Positions 34,253-42,638 of a stretch of DNA of 64,000 nt are shown here, piece after piece. A program made the translations under genes and the position numbers. Source of the stretch: Odoribacter lunatus (GTDB lineage Bacteria > Bacteroidota > Bacteroidia > Bacteroidales > Marinifilaceae); the NCBI RefSeq assembly GCF_943193135.1, contig NZ_CALPCZ010000003.1, forward strand, positions 62,001 to 126,000. The letters are read 5' to 3'. The first letter of the stretch is position 1, and the number at the start of each line of letters is the position of its first letter. The notes beneath the pieces are model-generated. The model worked only from the letters and a program-made list of their open reading frames with translations, ran no database searches and was not told the DNA's origin.

Positions 34253-36151
34253 ATGTCAGAAGAACAAAAGGATTTGCAGGCCTTATCTGCAAAGGAAGCA
34301 CAAACAACCAGTGCGGAAACTGATGAGAATTTCGATTGGGATGCTTATGCTAATGATGAAGTAATTTCCGCATCGGAAAAAGAGGCTTTGGTTCAAAAGT
34401 ATGCAGATACTTTGTCTAAAGTAGCAGAAAAAGAAGTCGTTGAGGGAACTGTAATCTCAATGAATAAAAGGGAAGTTGTTGTTAATATCGGTTATAAATC
34501 AGATGGTATTATCTCTTTGAATGAGTTTCGTTATAATCCGGAATTGAAAGTGGGAGATAAGGTTGAGGTTTATGTCGAAACACAAGAGGATAAAAAAGGT
34601 CAATTGACTCTTTCTCACAAACAAGCACGTGCATTGCGGAGTTGGGATCGTGTGAATGAGGCTTTGGAAAATGATGAGATTATCAAAGGTTTTGTAAAAT
34701 GTCGCACGAAGGGTGGTATGATTGTGGATGTATTCGGTATTGAAGCCTTCTTGCCAGGTTCTCAGATTGATGTGAAACCTATTCGTGATTATGATATTTA
34801 TGTAGGTAAAACTATGGAATTCAAGGTGGTGAAAATCAACCAGGAATTTAAGAACGTAGTAGTATCTCATAAAGCTCTTATTGAAGCAGAACTTGAACAA
34901 CAGAAGAAAGATATTATTTCTAAACTTGAAAAAGGACAAGTTTTGGAAGGAGCCGTTAAGAATATTACTTCTTACGGAGTATTTATTGATTTGGGTGGTG
35001 TAGACGGTTTGATTCACATCACTGATTTGTCTTGGGGACGTGTAAATCATCCGAACGAAATCGTTCAGCTGGATCAGAAGTTGAATGTGGTTATTCTCGA
35101 TTTTGATGATGAGAAAAAACGTATTGCCTTAGGATTGAAGCAATTGACACCGCATCCGTGGGATGCATTGAATGCTGATTTGAAAGTCGGCGATAAAGTG
35201 ACAGGTAAAGTTGTTGTGATGGCTGATTATGGTGCATTTGTAGAAATCGCACCGGGCGTGGAAGGGTTGATTCACGTTTCTGAAATGTCTTGGTCTCAAC
35301 ATTTACGTTCTGCTCAAGATTTTATGAAAGTAGGAGACGATGTGGAAGCTGTCATTTTGACTTTGGATCGTGATGAAAGAAAGATGTCTTTGGGTATTAA
35401 ACAATTGAGAGAAGATCCATGGCAAAATATTGAAGAAAAATATGGTGTCGGAAGCAAGCATAATGCTAAGGTTCGTAATTTTACGAATTTCGGAGTATTT
35501 GTAGAAATTGAAGAAGGAGTTGACGGCTTGATTCATATTTCCGACCTGTCTTGGACGAAGAAAGTAAAACATCCGGCCGAGTTTACTCAGATTGGTGCCG
35601 AAATCGAAGTGGTTGTATTGGAAATTGATAAGGAAAACCGTCGTTTGAGCTTAGGACACAAACAGTTGGAGGAAAATCCCTGGGATGTGTTTGAAACCAT
35701 TTTCACAGTGGATTCCGTACATGAAGGTACGATTACCGAAATCTTCGACAAGGGCGCGGTGATTGCTTTACCTTATGGTGTAGAAGGTTTTGCAACTCCC
35801 CGTCATTTAGTAAAAGAAGACGGTTCGCAGGCTAAAGTGGAAGAAAAACTTTCATTTAAGGTAATTGAATTCAACAAGGCCGCTAAACGGATTATCCTTT
35901 CTCATTCACGCATTTTCGAAGACGAACAAAAGTCTGAAGAAAAAGCAAAGAAGAGTGCAGAAGAAAAATCTACCAAAAAAGCAGTTAAGCAGGTAAAAGA
36001 GAAGTTGGAAAAAACAACATTGGGCGATATTACCGAATTGGCAGCTTTGAAGGAACAGATGACTGCAGCAAAACCGGAGAAAGCTACCAAGGCTAAAAAA
36101 GCGAAAGCTGAAACCGAAGCACTGGCAGAAAGCGAAGCCAAGGAAGATTAA
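34253..36151 (+). CDS. rpsA: 30S ribosomal protein S1
   Basis: The protein has 632 residues from ATG 34253 (MSEEQKDLQALSAKEAQ); the frame is open to ATG 34217. Six S1 RNA-binding repeats can be followed. Clear ones are LEGAVKNITSYGVFIDLGGV, VTGKVVVMADYGAFVEIAPG and HNAKVRNFTNFGVFVEIEEG. The C-terminus is a Lys/Glu/Ala-rich tail. S1 recruits mRNA to the small subunit; Bacteroidetes rely on it because many of their genes lack Shine-Dalgarno sites. Confidence 0.97.
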   Translation: MSEEQKDLQALSAKEAQTTSAETDENFDWDAYANDEVISASEKEALVQKYADTLSKVAEKEVVEGTVISMNKREVVVNIGYKSDGIISLNEFRYNPELKVGDKVEVYVETQEDKKGQLTLSHKQARALRSWDRVNEALENDEIIKGFVKCRTKGGMIVDVFGIEAFLPGSQIDVKPIRDYDIYVGKTMEFKVVKINQEFKNVVVSHKALIEAELEQQKKDIISKLEKGQVLEGAVKNITSYGVFIDLGGVDGLIHITDLSWGRVNHPNEIVQLDQKLNVVILDFDDEKKRIALGLKQLTPHPWDALNADLKVGDKVTGKVVVMADYGAFVEIAPGVEGLIHVSEMSWSQHLRSAQDFMKVGDDVEAVILTLDRDERKMSLGIKQLREDPWQNIEEKYGVGSKHNAKVRNFTNFGVFVEIEEGVDGLIHISDLSWTKKVKHPAEFTQIGAEIEVVVLEIDKENRRLSLGHKQLEENPWDVFETIFTVDSVHEGTITEIFDKGAVIALPYGVEGFATPRHLVKEDGSQAKVEEKLSFKVIEFNKAAKRIILSHSRIFEDEQKSEEKAKKSAEEKSTKKAVKQVKEKLEKTTLGDITELAALKEQMTAAKPEKATKAKKAKAETEALAESEAKED

Positions 36152-36166
36152 TCGTAAGAGGTTGCA

Positions 36167-37117
36167 GTGAAATTTGAACTGACCATATTGGGGGCGGGTT
36201 CCGCCGTCCCCACCTTACAAAGAAACTCTACCGCTCAGGTACTCAATGTACTTGAGCGGTACTTTCTTATAGATTGCGCTGAAGCTACCCAGCATCAGCT
36301 GCGCCGTTTCCGGATTCCCTACAACCGGATCAACCATATTTTTATTTCCCATCTTCACGGAGACCATTATTTCGGTCTTATGGGCTTGTTGTCGAGTCTT
36401 TCGCTGCAGGGCAGGAAAGGGGAGCTGCATCTCTATGCCGATCCGCGTTTGCAGCAGATGATAGAGAGCCAGTTGAAGATTATGAATACGCGTCTGGGGT
36501 ATCCCCTTCGTTTTCATCCTCTGACCCGGAACGAGGAGGTTATTTTTGAAGACAAGGTGATGACCGTGACCTCTTTCCCGCTGCTACACCGTTACGATGC
36601 GCCCGTGTGCGGTTTTCTGTTTAAGGAGAAAGAGCGGAGCCGGACGATACGCAAAGATATGGCGGATGCCTGGCAGGTCCCGGTGGCTTTTATGCAGCAT
36701 CTGAAAGCCGGTGCCGATTTCGTTACTCCCGAGGGGAAGGTTATACCGAACCGGATGCTGACGGTGGCACCGCCTCCGTCTCGTTCCTATGCCTATATGA
36801 CCGATACGCTTTTCCGGGAGCGTTTCGCCGAGTATGTGCGCGGTGCGGATCTGCTTTATCATGAAGCTACGTATGGCCGGGAGCTGGAAGCCGTGGCGAA
36901 AGAGAATTATCACAGTACGGCGGAGCAGGCTGCACGGCTGGCGGTTCTGGCGGGAGCCGGAAGATTGCTGTTGGGGCATTTTTCAGCCCGTTATCCGGAT
37001 CCTTCCTGTTTGCTGCCGGAAGCCCGTGCTGTTTTTCCTGAGACATATATTTGTACGGACGGGGATGTTTACGATATTCCTCTTCAAAAGCGGTCGGGGG
37101 TGTTTCCCGCCGGATAA
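36167..37117 (+). CDS. rnz: Ribonuclease Z
   Basis: This 316-residue protein starts with GTG 36167 (VKFELTILGAGSAVPT). It is a metallo-beta-lactamase fold enzyme that trims tRNA 3' ends. HLHGDHYFGL (~63) is the H-x-H-x-D-H zinc motif, and further ligands lie in LLHRYDAP, YHEATY and LLGHFSARY. Length and motif order fit the short tRNase Z form. It follows rpsA by 15 bp, so the two may be co-transcribed. Confidence 0.95.
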   Translation: MKFELTILGAGSAVPTLQRNSTAQVLNVLERYFLIDCAEATQHQLRRFRIPYNRINHIFISHLHGDHYFGLMGLLSSLSLQGRKGELHLYADPRLQQMIESQLKIMNTRLGYPLRFHPLTRNEEVIFEDKVMTVTSFPLLHRYDAPVCGFLFKEKERSRTIRKDMADAWQVPVAFMQHLKAGADFVTPEGKVIPNRMLTVAPPPSRSYAYMTDTLFRERFAEYVRGADLLYHEATYGRELEAVAKENYHSTAEQAARLAVLAGAGRLLLGHFSARYPDPSCLLPEARAVFPETYICTDGDVYDIPLQKRSGVFPAG

Positions 37118-37120
37118 AGG

Positions 37121-37693
37121 ATGGGCTTTATGGAGAATGTGATAAGAAAAATGACTTCTTTGTATCCGGTATCCGATGATACAATACAGGCGTTGCGGGA
37201 AAAGCTGGTGTTGTGCCATTTTCCTAAAAGACACCGCCTGATAGAAGCGGACAAATACTGTAAGTCGGCTTATTTTATCGAGAAGGGTATGACCCGTTCT
37301 TTCTGGCTGGTGAACGGAGAAGAAATAACAACTTCTTTTTCTTCGGAAGGAGGGATCATTTTTAGCATGGATGAGTTGTATTATGACAGTGTGAGTGAAG
37401 AATTCGTGGAAGCACTCGAGGATATTGTCGCTTACAGGATTGCCCTGACCGATTTGCTGGAGCTTTTCCGGACGAACATAGAATTGGCCAATTGGGGAAG
37501 GATTATACACCAGAACGAGTACCGGCGTTTGCACCGCTCTCACAAGGAACGTCTTACACTGGCGGCCAAAGAGAGATACGAAGAGTTCAGACGGCAGTTC
37601 CCGGAGGTGTGCCAGCGGGTGCAACTGGGATATATCGCTTCTTATCTGGGGATAACGCTTTCCACTCTTAGCAGGTTGAGGGCTCTGAAATAA
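37121..37693 (+). CDS. Crp/Fnr-family transcription regulator
   Basis: This is a 190-residue protein. A cyclic-nucleotide-binding-like domain occupies ~20-120 (IEADKYCKSAYFIEKGMTRS). A short C-terminal helix-turn-helix follows: QLGYIASYLGITLSTLSRLR. Such Bacteroidetes regulators often lack true cAMP contacts, and their signals are unknown. It starts 3 bp after rnz. Confidence 0.88.
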   Translation: MGFMENVIRKMTSLYPVSDDTIQALREKLVLCHFPKRHRLIEADKYCKSAYFIEKGMTRSFWLVNGEEITTSFSSEGGIIFSMDELYYDSVSEEFVEALEDIVAYRIALTDLLELFRTNIELANWGRIIHQNEYRRLHRSHKERLTLAAKERYEEFRRQFPEVCQRVQLGYIASYLGITLSTLSRLRALK

Positions 37694-37795
37694 TCTTTGC
37701 GTTCCGAAGATTTTGACGTAGGACAATTTTTGGCAGGTGGGAGTTTTTTAATTTTGACCCGTTATTGAGATTGTAGTAAAATAACCGAATCTATT

Positions 37796-38929
37796 ATGCA
37801 AAAAATTTCATCCTCTGCGTTTGCGGATACGAAACCCCACTATGAACTTTTGGACGGTCTGAGGGGTGTAGCGGCTCTTTTGGTGATCTGGTATCATGTA
37901 TTTGAAGGTTTTGCCACAAGTCCGGTTGACCAGCGGTTCAATCACGGGTATCTGGCTGTCGATTTCTTTTTTATTCTTTCGGGGTTTGTTATCGGTTATG
38001 CGTATGATGACCGGTGGAAAACGAATATGGGTATAAAAGAGTTTTTAAAACGCCGGCTTATTCGTCTGCATCCGATGGTGATCATGGGAGCTGTTTTAGG
38101 TGCTGTTACCTTTTATATACAGGGGTGTGAGCAGTGGGATGGAACGCAGGTGGCGTTTTCAGCTCTTCTGCTTGCCATGTTCATGAATTTTTTCATGATA
38201 CCGGCATGGCCGGGAGGAGTTTCGGAGGTGCGGGGCAACGGGGAGCTGTTTCCCCTGAACGGTCCCAGTTGGTCTCTCTTCTTCGAATACATCGGCAATA
38301 TATTGTACGCTTTGTTGCTTCGTCGTTTCTCCACGAAAGCACTGGCATTTCTGGTCGGACTGGCCGGTTTGGGGCTGGCTTCGTTTGCGGTATTTAATTT
38401 TTCCGGTTACGGGCATTTGGGAGTGGGGTGGACTTTAGCGGAGTATAATTTCCCGGGGGGATTTTTGCGTCTGTTGTTTTCTTTTTCCGCCGGACTGTTA
38501 ATGTCACGTATATTTAAGCCGCTTCCTATTCGGGGAGCTTTCGGAATATGTAGTCTGGTGTTGCTTGTTTTGCTTGCTTTGCCGCATATCGGCGGAAAAG
38601 AGACATTGTGGATGAACGGCATTTATGATGCTGTGTGTGTGGTTTGCGTTTTTCCGTTGCTTGTATGGCTGGGTGCTTCAGGAAAAACAACGGATAAGGT
38701 TACAACTGGAATCTGCAAATTTTTCGGGGATATTTCTTACCCTGTTTACATTATTCATTATCCTTTCATGTATTTGTTTTATGCCTGGCTGTGGCGGGAA
38801 GGACTTACTTTTTCCAAAACGTGGCCGATTGCTTTGATTTTATTTTTCGGAAATATTATATTAGCCTATCTTTGTTTGAAATTATATGATGAGCCTTTGA
38901 GAAAATGGTTAAGTAAGAGATTTTTGTAA
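37796..38929 (+). CDS. Acyltransferase 3 (OafA/YrhL-like) membrane protein
   Basis: This is a 377-residue protein with about ten TM helices. The N-terminus YELLDGLRGVAALLVIWYHV carries the conserved R and H of acyltransferase-3 enzymes, followed by FFILSGFVIGYAYDDRW. Such enzymes O-acetylate sugars of lipopolysaccharide, capsule or peptidoglycan. The manC gene, 13 bp downstream, suggests a role in surface polysaccharide synthesis. Exact substrate unknown. Confidence 0.9.
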   Translation: MQKISSSAFADTKPHYELLDGLRGVAALLVIWYHVFEGFATSPVDQRFNHGYLAVDFFFILSGFVIGYAYDDRWKTNMGIKEFLKRRLIRLHPMVIMGAVLGAVTFYIQGCEQWDGTQVAFSALLLAMFMNFFMIPAWPGGVSEVRGNGELFPLNGPSWSLFFEYIGNILYALLLRRFSTKALAFLVGLAGLGLASFAVFNFSGYGHLGVGWTLAEYNFPGGFLRLLFSFSAGLLMSRIFKPLPIRGAFGICSLVLLVLLALPHIGGKETLWMNGIYDAVCVVCVFPLLVWLGASGKTTDKVTTGICKFFGDISYPVYIIHYPFMYLFYAWLWREGLTFSKTWPIALILFFGNIILAYLCLKLYDEPLRKWLSKRFL

Positions 38930-38942
38930 AAAAGGAAAATAT

Positions 38943-40004
38943 ATGATAGAAAACAATCATTTAGTTATTATGGCTGGTGGAATAGGAAGTCGTTTCTGGC
39001 CCGTCAGTACACCGGAAAAGCCGAAGCAGTTTATAGATATTTTAGGGATAGGACGTTCTTTGTTGCAATTGACTGTTAAGCGATTTGAAGATGTGTGTTC
39101 TAGTGAAAATGTTTGGGTCGTTACTTCTGTCAATTACAAAAATATAGTTCGAGAGCAATTGCCTGAAGTTCCGGAAACTAATATATTAACGGAACCTTGT
39201 ATGCGTAATACTGCACCTTGTATTGCCTATGCTGCCTGGAAAATTAAGAAAAGAAATAGTGCGGCTAATATAATAGTTTCTCCTGCCGATCATATTGTGA
39301 CTGATGTAGAGGAGTTCAGACGGGTAATGAAAAAAGGATTGCTTTTTACTGCTGGAGAGAATCGGATTTTGACAGTGGGGATGCGTCCTCATAGACCGGA
39401 AACTGGATATGGATATATAAAAGTAAGAGAAAGCGCGGAAGTAGGAGAAATCAGAGAAGTGGATGGGTTTAAGGAAAAGCCGGATCGGCAAAAAGCAGAG
39501 GAGTATTTAAATGTTGGCGGGTATTTGTGGAATTCCGGTATTTTTGTTTGGAATGTAGCTACTATTGAAAAGGTTTTTCGTCAAAAACAGCCGGATATGG
39601 CTCGGATTTTTGATGAGTTGGAGGGGTATTTCTATACTTTGGAAGAACAGGATGCTGTGAATCGATGGTTTCCTGAGTGTGAGAATATATCTATTGATTA
39701 TGCAATAATGGAGCATGCACATAATATTTATGTATTTCCGGCTGATTTCGGTTGGTCGGATTTGGGAACCTGGGGCTCTTTGCATGAGTTGTCAGAAAAA
39801 GATTCAGATAAGAATGCTGTGGTAGGTAAGGGTGTGCGTTTGGTAGAATGTCGGGATTGTGTAGTGAGGGTTTCTGCGGATAAGCGAATGGTAGTACAAG
39901 GATTAGATGGGTATATTGTCGCGGAACACAAGGGGGTGTTGCTCGTTTGTAATATGAAGGATGAGCAACGAATTAAGGAATTTTCAAAAATGTTGAATAC
40001 TTAA
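38943..40004 (+). CDS. manC: Mannose-1-phosphate guanylyltransferase
   Basis: This is a 353-residue protein. MAGGIGSRFWPVSTPEKPKQ is the nucleotide-binding start, with NTAPCIAYAAW, SPADHIV and GYGYIKV after it. It makes GDP-mannose from mannose-1-phosphate and GTP for surface glycans. The protein has only the nucleotidyltransferase/left-handed helix part; the phosphomannose isomerase domain of long ManC proteins is absent. Confidence 0.95.
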   Translation: MIENNHLVIMAGGIGSRFWPVSTPEKPKQFIDILGIGRSLLQLTVKRFEDVCSSENVWVVTSVNYKNIVREQLPEVPETNILTEPCMRNTAPCIAYAAWKIKKRNSAANIIVSPADHIVTDVEEFRRVMKKGLLFTAGENRILTVGMRPHRPETGYGYIKVRESAEVGEIREVDGFKEKPDRQKAEEYLNVGGYLWNSGIFVWNVATIEKVFRQKQPDMARIFDELEGYFYTLEEQDAVNRWFPECENISIDYAIMEHAHNIYVFPADFGWSDLGTWGSLHELSEKDSDKNAVVGKGVRLVECRDCVVRVSADKRMVVQGLDGYIVAEHKGVLLVCNMKDEQRIKEFSKMLNT

Positions 40005-40006
40005 CT

Positions 40007-40040
40007 AACAGCTCCTTGAATTTTCAAGGAGCTGTTTCGT
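40007..40040. terminator. Bidirectional terminator
   Basis: A perfect 14-bp stem (40007-40020 with 40023-40036) between convergent manC and the S9 peptidase gene. Confidence 0.8.
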
Positions 40041-40067
40041 TTGTGCTATGAAGTTTTGTGAGATGAT

Positions 40068-42602
40068 TTATAAATTCTTGTCTTTGTAGAGGTTTTTCCA
40101 CCAGTCGGGTTCTCCTTTCAGGTACTTGGCGAAATAGGCCAGAATGGTGTTGTTCCAGAGAATCCGGAGGTCGTAGTCTACGACGACGTGGTCAGAGTCT
40201 TTGACGAAAACCAGTTCGGCGTCTTTACCCAGAAGTTTCAGGGCCGTATAGAACTGCATGCTCTGGGCGGTGGGTACGTTCACGTCTTTTGTCCCGTGTA
40301 TCAGCAGGAGAGGGGTATGGACTTTGTCCGCGTTGAAAAGCGGGCTTTGTTCTACGTAGATGTCTTTTCTGTTCCAGGGGAAGGAATGGGCCGTGGCGTT
40401 TGTGCTGTAACCGTATCCCCAATATCCGTCCCCCCAGTATCCGGTAATGGAGGAGATGCCTGCGTGTGCGATGGCGCATGTGAAGATGTCGGTCCGGGTC
40501 GTAAGGTACATCGTGGTAAACCCGCCGTAGGAAGCTCCCATACACCCCACTTTCGACGCATCAATGAAAGGATGGGCTTTCAGAAAGGCTTTCGTGGCGC
40601 TGATGATTTCGTCGCCCGTGATTTTTCCCCAGTTGTTCTGATGGCGGGCGGAGAACTCTTGGCCGTAACCGATGGCTCCGGAAGGCTGCATGACGTAAAC
40701 TACATAGCCGTTGGCGGCATACAGATTGAACGGATAGCGTCCACCGAAAGTCCTTTCAACCGGAGTCGTGCCACCATAGTAGTAGACAATCAGCGGATAT
40801 TTTTTGGTGGGGTCGAAGTCGGCCGGGAGGTAGTATCGTCCGTCGATAACCGTTCCTTTTTTGTAGGTATAGTCCCAATCCTTCACTTCTCCGAATACGA
40901 TGTTTTCATACTGTGCGGCTGACGGGTTTTCCCAGATGCGGGTAGTTCCGTCGGTTAGTTTTCTTTCATACAGGATGGCAGGAGAGGTGGCTCCGGAGGC
41001 TATATAGAACATCCGGTCGCCGTCTTCCGGTATGCTGATATTCCGGATGATGTCACCGGGGCATACGATCCGGTCGATTTTGCCGTCTTCCGGATTGCAG
41101 ACGAAGAGACGGACGTAATCGGCATCATTGGCTACAATATATATTTTCCAGTCTTTCCGCCAGCAAGTCTGTGCAACGGAGGGATGGAAGTCTTTCGTAA
41201 TCGGCGTGATTTTTCCGCTTGCTATGTCGTATAGGTACAGCTGGGTATCGTATTGGTTGGCGATGGGATTTTTGCCTATATTTTCTCCGGCTTTGCCGAA
41301 TGCGGAAGGGCCTCCGCTGATAAGCAGCTGTTTGTCGTCGGGGGAGAAACTGCATGAGATGCCGTAAAGGCGGTCTTTCCACAGGGTGTCGAGCCTGTGG
41401 TTTTTCATGTCCAAAAGGTAAACGGATTGTTTACGGTAGGGATATTCGGTATAGTCCGGCTGTGAAGTGGAAAATAGCAGCCGGCTGCCGTCGTGGCTGA
41501 TGTCCATCAGAGAGGCGGTCAGATTGCCCCAGGTCAGTCGGGAGTGCAGTCCTGTGGCAAAATCGAATTTGTTTAACCAGGAGCGGTGACGGTAGTAGGA
41601 TTGGCGGTCTTCGATTCCAGACAGCTTCCGCAGCTTCCAGTCTTTTTCCGCATAGTTCTCGCTTTTGTAGTAAATCAGATAGGAAAGATCAGGAGACCAC
41701 GTGTAGTTGGTGATTTCCGTATCTTCTTTAATCAGGCATTGCAGTTGTTCGTTGTCCGGATTGTAGGCATAGAGGGAGTTTCCGTAGCCTTCTTTGCGGA
41801 GGTAGGACAGCTCGTCCTTGCCGGGTATCCATTTTAAGGATTGTACGTTTCCGTTGAAAGCATATACCACTTTTTTATCGCTGCTGCGGCAGATATGAGT
41901 GGTCGTGGTCGTTTTTCCGTCTACAATATTTTGTAGGGTGATCAGGACGTATTTTCCGCTGGGGGACAGTTCCGCCCGGCTGATTCGCTTTCCGTTGAGG
42001 ATGTCGTAAATGTTTTTTCCTCGTTTGGGGGACAGGGTGAAGGCGACCGTCGCGTCCTGCGGCTCTTTCGCTTTAAAAGACAGGGCGAAGGATTTTCCGC
42101 CTTCGGAAACGGTTTTGACGATCACGGTCTGTTTGCCCGGGACGAATTCGCAAGCGATCGTTTTGTTCGCTTTGGCGGTTTCGGTGTAAGTCAGTTTCTT
42201 TTTTCCGTTGATATATATTTCCGAAGGTCCGAAGAGGGTCAGGCGGAATTCGCCTTTCACCCACTGTTCATTGGCAAGGTATACGGCGTAGTAGTTCAGG
42301 GTATATTCCCCGTTTTTTCCGGAAGATATAACCGTATCCTGTTCCGTCCGGGCTTCTTCCCACGAGAGGTTCCGGTATTGTTTCTCGGGTTTGGCCAGGT
42401 CGGGGGTGAACTGGTGGATATTTAACTGGTTGGTCTTTAACAGCATGTCGGCTGAAAAGGTTTTGTTTTCTACGTCCCTGACATTTTCCAGGACCGGTTT
42501 CTCAATCCGTACCGGTGTCAGCGCCAGCCACTGGGAAGCCTGTTGTCCGAAGGCAGCCATTGTGCATGCTATCATAGCGAAAAGGAGTAATTCTTTTTTC
42601 AT
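40068..42602 (-). CDS. Secreted S9-family prolyl oligopeptidase (DPP IV-like)
   Basis: This is an 844-residue protein. Signal peptide (LLLFAMIACTMAAFGQQ), a beta-propeller N-terminal part (~180-560) with repeats such as YTWSPDLSYLIYYKS, then an alpha/beta-hydrolase domain. The catalytic Ser is in GCMGASYGGFTTMY (~694), Asp in HGTKDVNVP (~778) and His in KDSDHVV (~811). Such periplasmic enzymes trim dipeptides or oligopeptides from imported proteins. Confidence 0.93.
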   Translation of the reverse strand: MKKELLLFAMIACTMAAFGQQASQWLALTPVRIEKPVLENVRDVENKTFSADMLLKTNQLNIHQFTPDLAKPEKQYRNLSWEEARTEQDTVISSGKNGEYTLNYYAVYLANEQWVKGEFRLTLFGPSEIYINGKKKLTYTETAKANKTIACEFVPGKQTVIVKTVSEGGKSFALSFKAKEPQDATVAFTLSPKRGKNIYDILNGKRISRAELSPSGKYVLITLQNIVDGKTTTTTHICRSSDKKVVYAFNGNVQSLKWIPGKDELSYLRKEGYGNSLYAYNPDNEQLQCLIKEDTEITNYTWSPDLSYLIYYKSENYAEKDWKLRKLSGIEDRQSYYRHRSWLNKFDFATGLHSRLTWGNLTASLMDISHDGSRLLFSTSQPDYTEYPYRKQSVYLLDMKNHRLDTLWKDRLYGISCSFSPDDKQLLISGGPSAFGKAGENIGKNPIANQYDTQLYLYDIASGKITPITKDFHPSVAQTCWRKDWKIYIVANDADYVRLFVCNPEDGKIDRIVCPGDIIRNISIPEDGDRMFYIASGATSPAILYERKLTDGTTRIWENPSAAQYENIVFGEVKDWDYTYKKGTVIDGRYYLPADFDPTKKYPLIVYYYGGTTPVERTFGGRYPFNLYAANGYVVYVMQPSGAIGYGQEFSARHQNNWGKITGDEIISATKAFLKAHPFIDASKVGCMGASYGGFTTMYLTTRTDIFTCAIAHAGISSITGYWGDGYWGYGYSTNATAHSFPWNRKDIYVEQSPLFNADKVHTPLLLIHGTKDVNVPTAQSMQFYTALKLLGKDAELVFVKDSDHVVVDYDLRILWNNTILAYFAKYLKGEPDWWKNLYKDKNL

Positions 42603-42638
42603 GGTTTGTGTTTTTAGTGTTTTCTGTATTGTACGGTT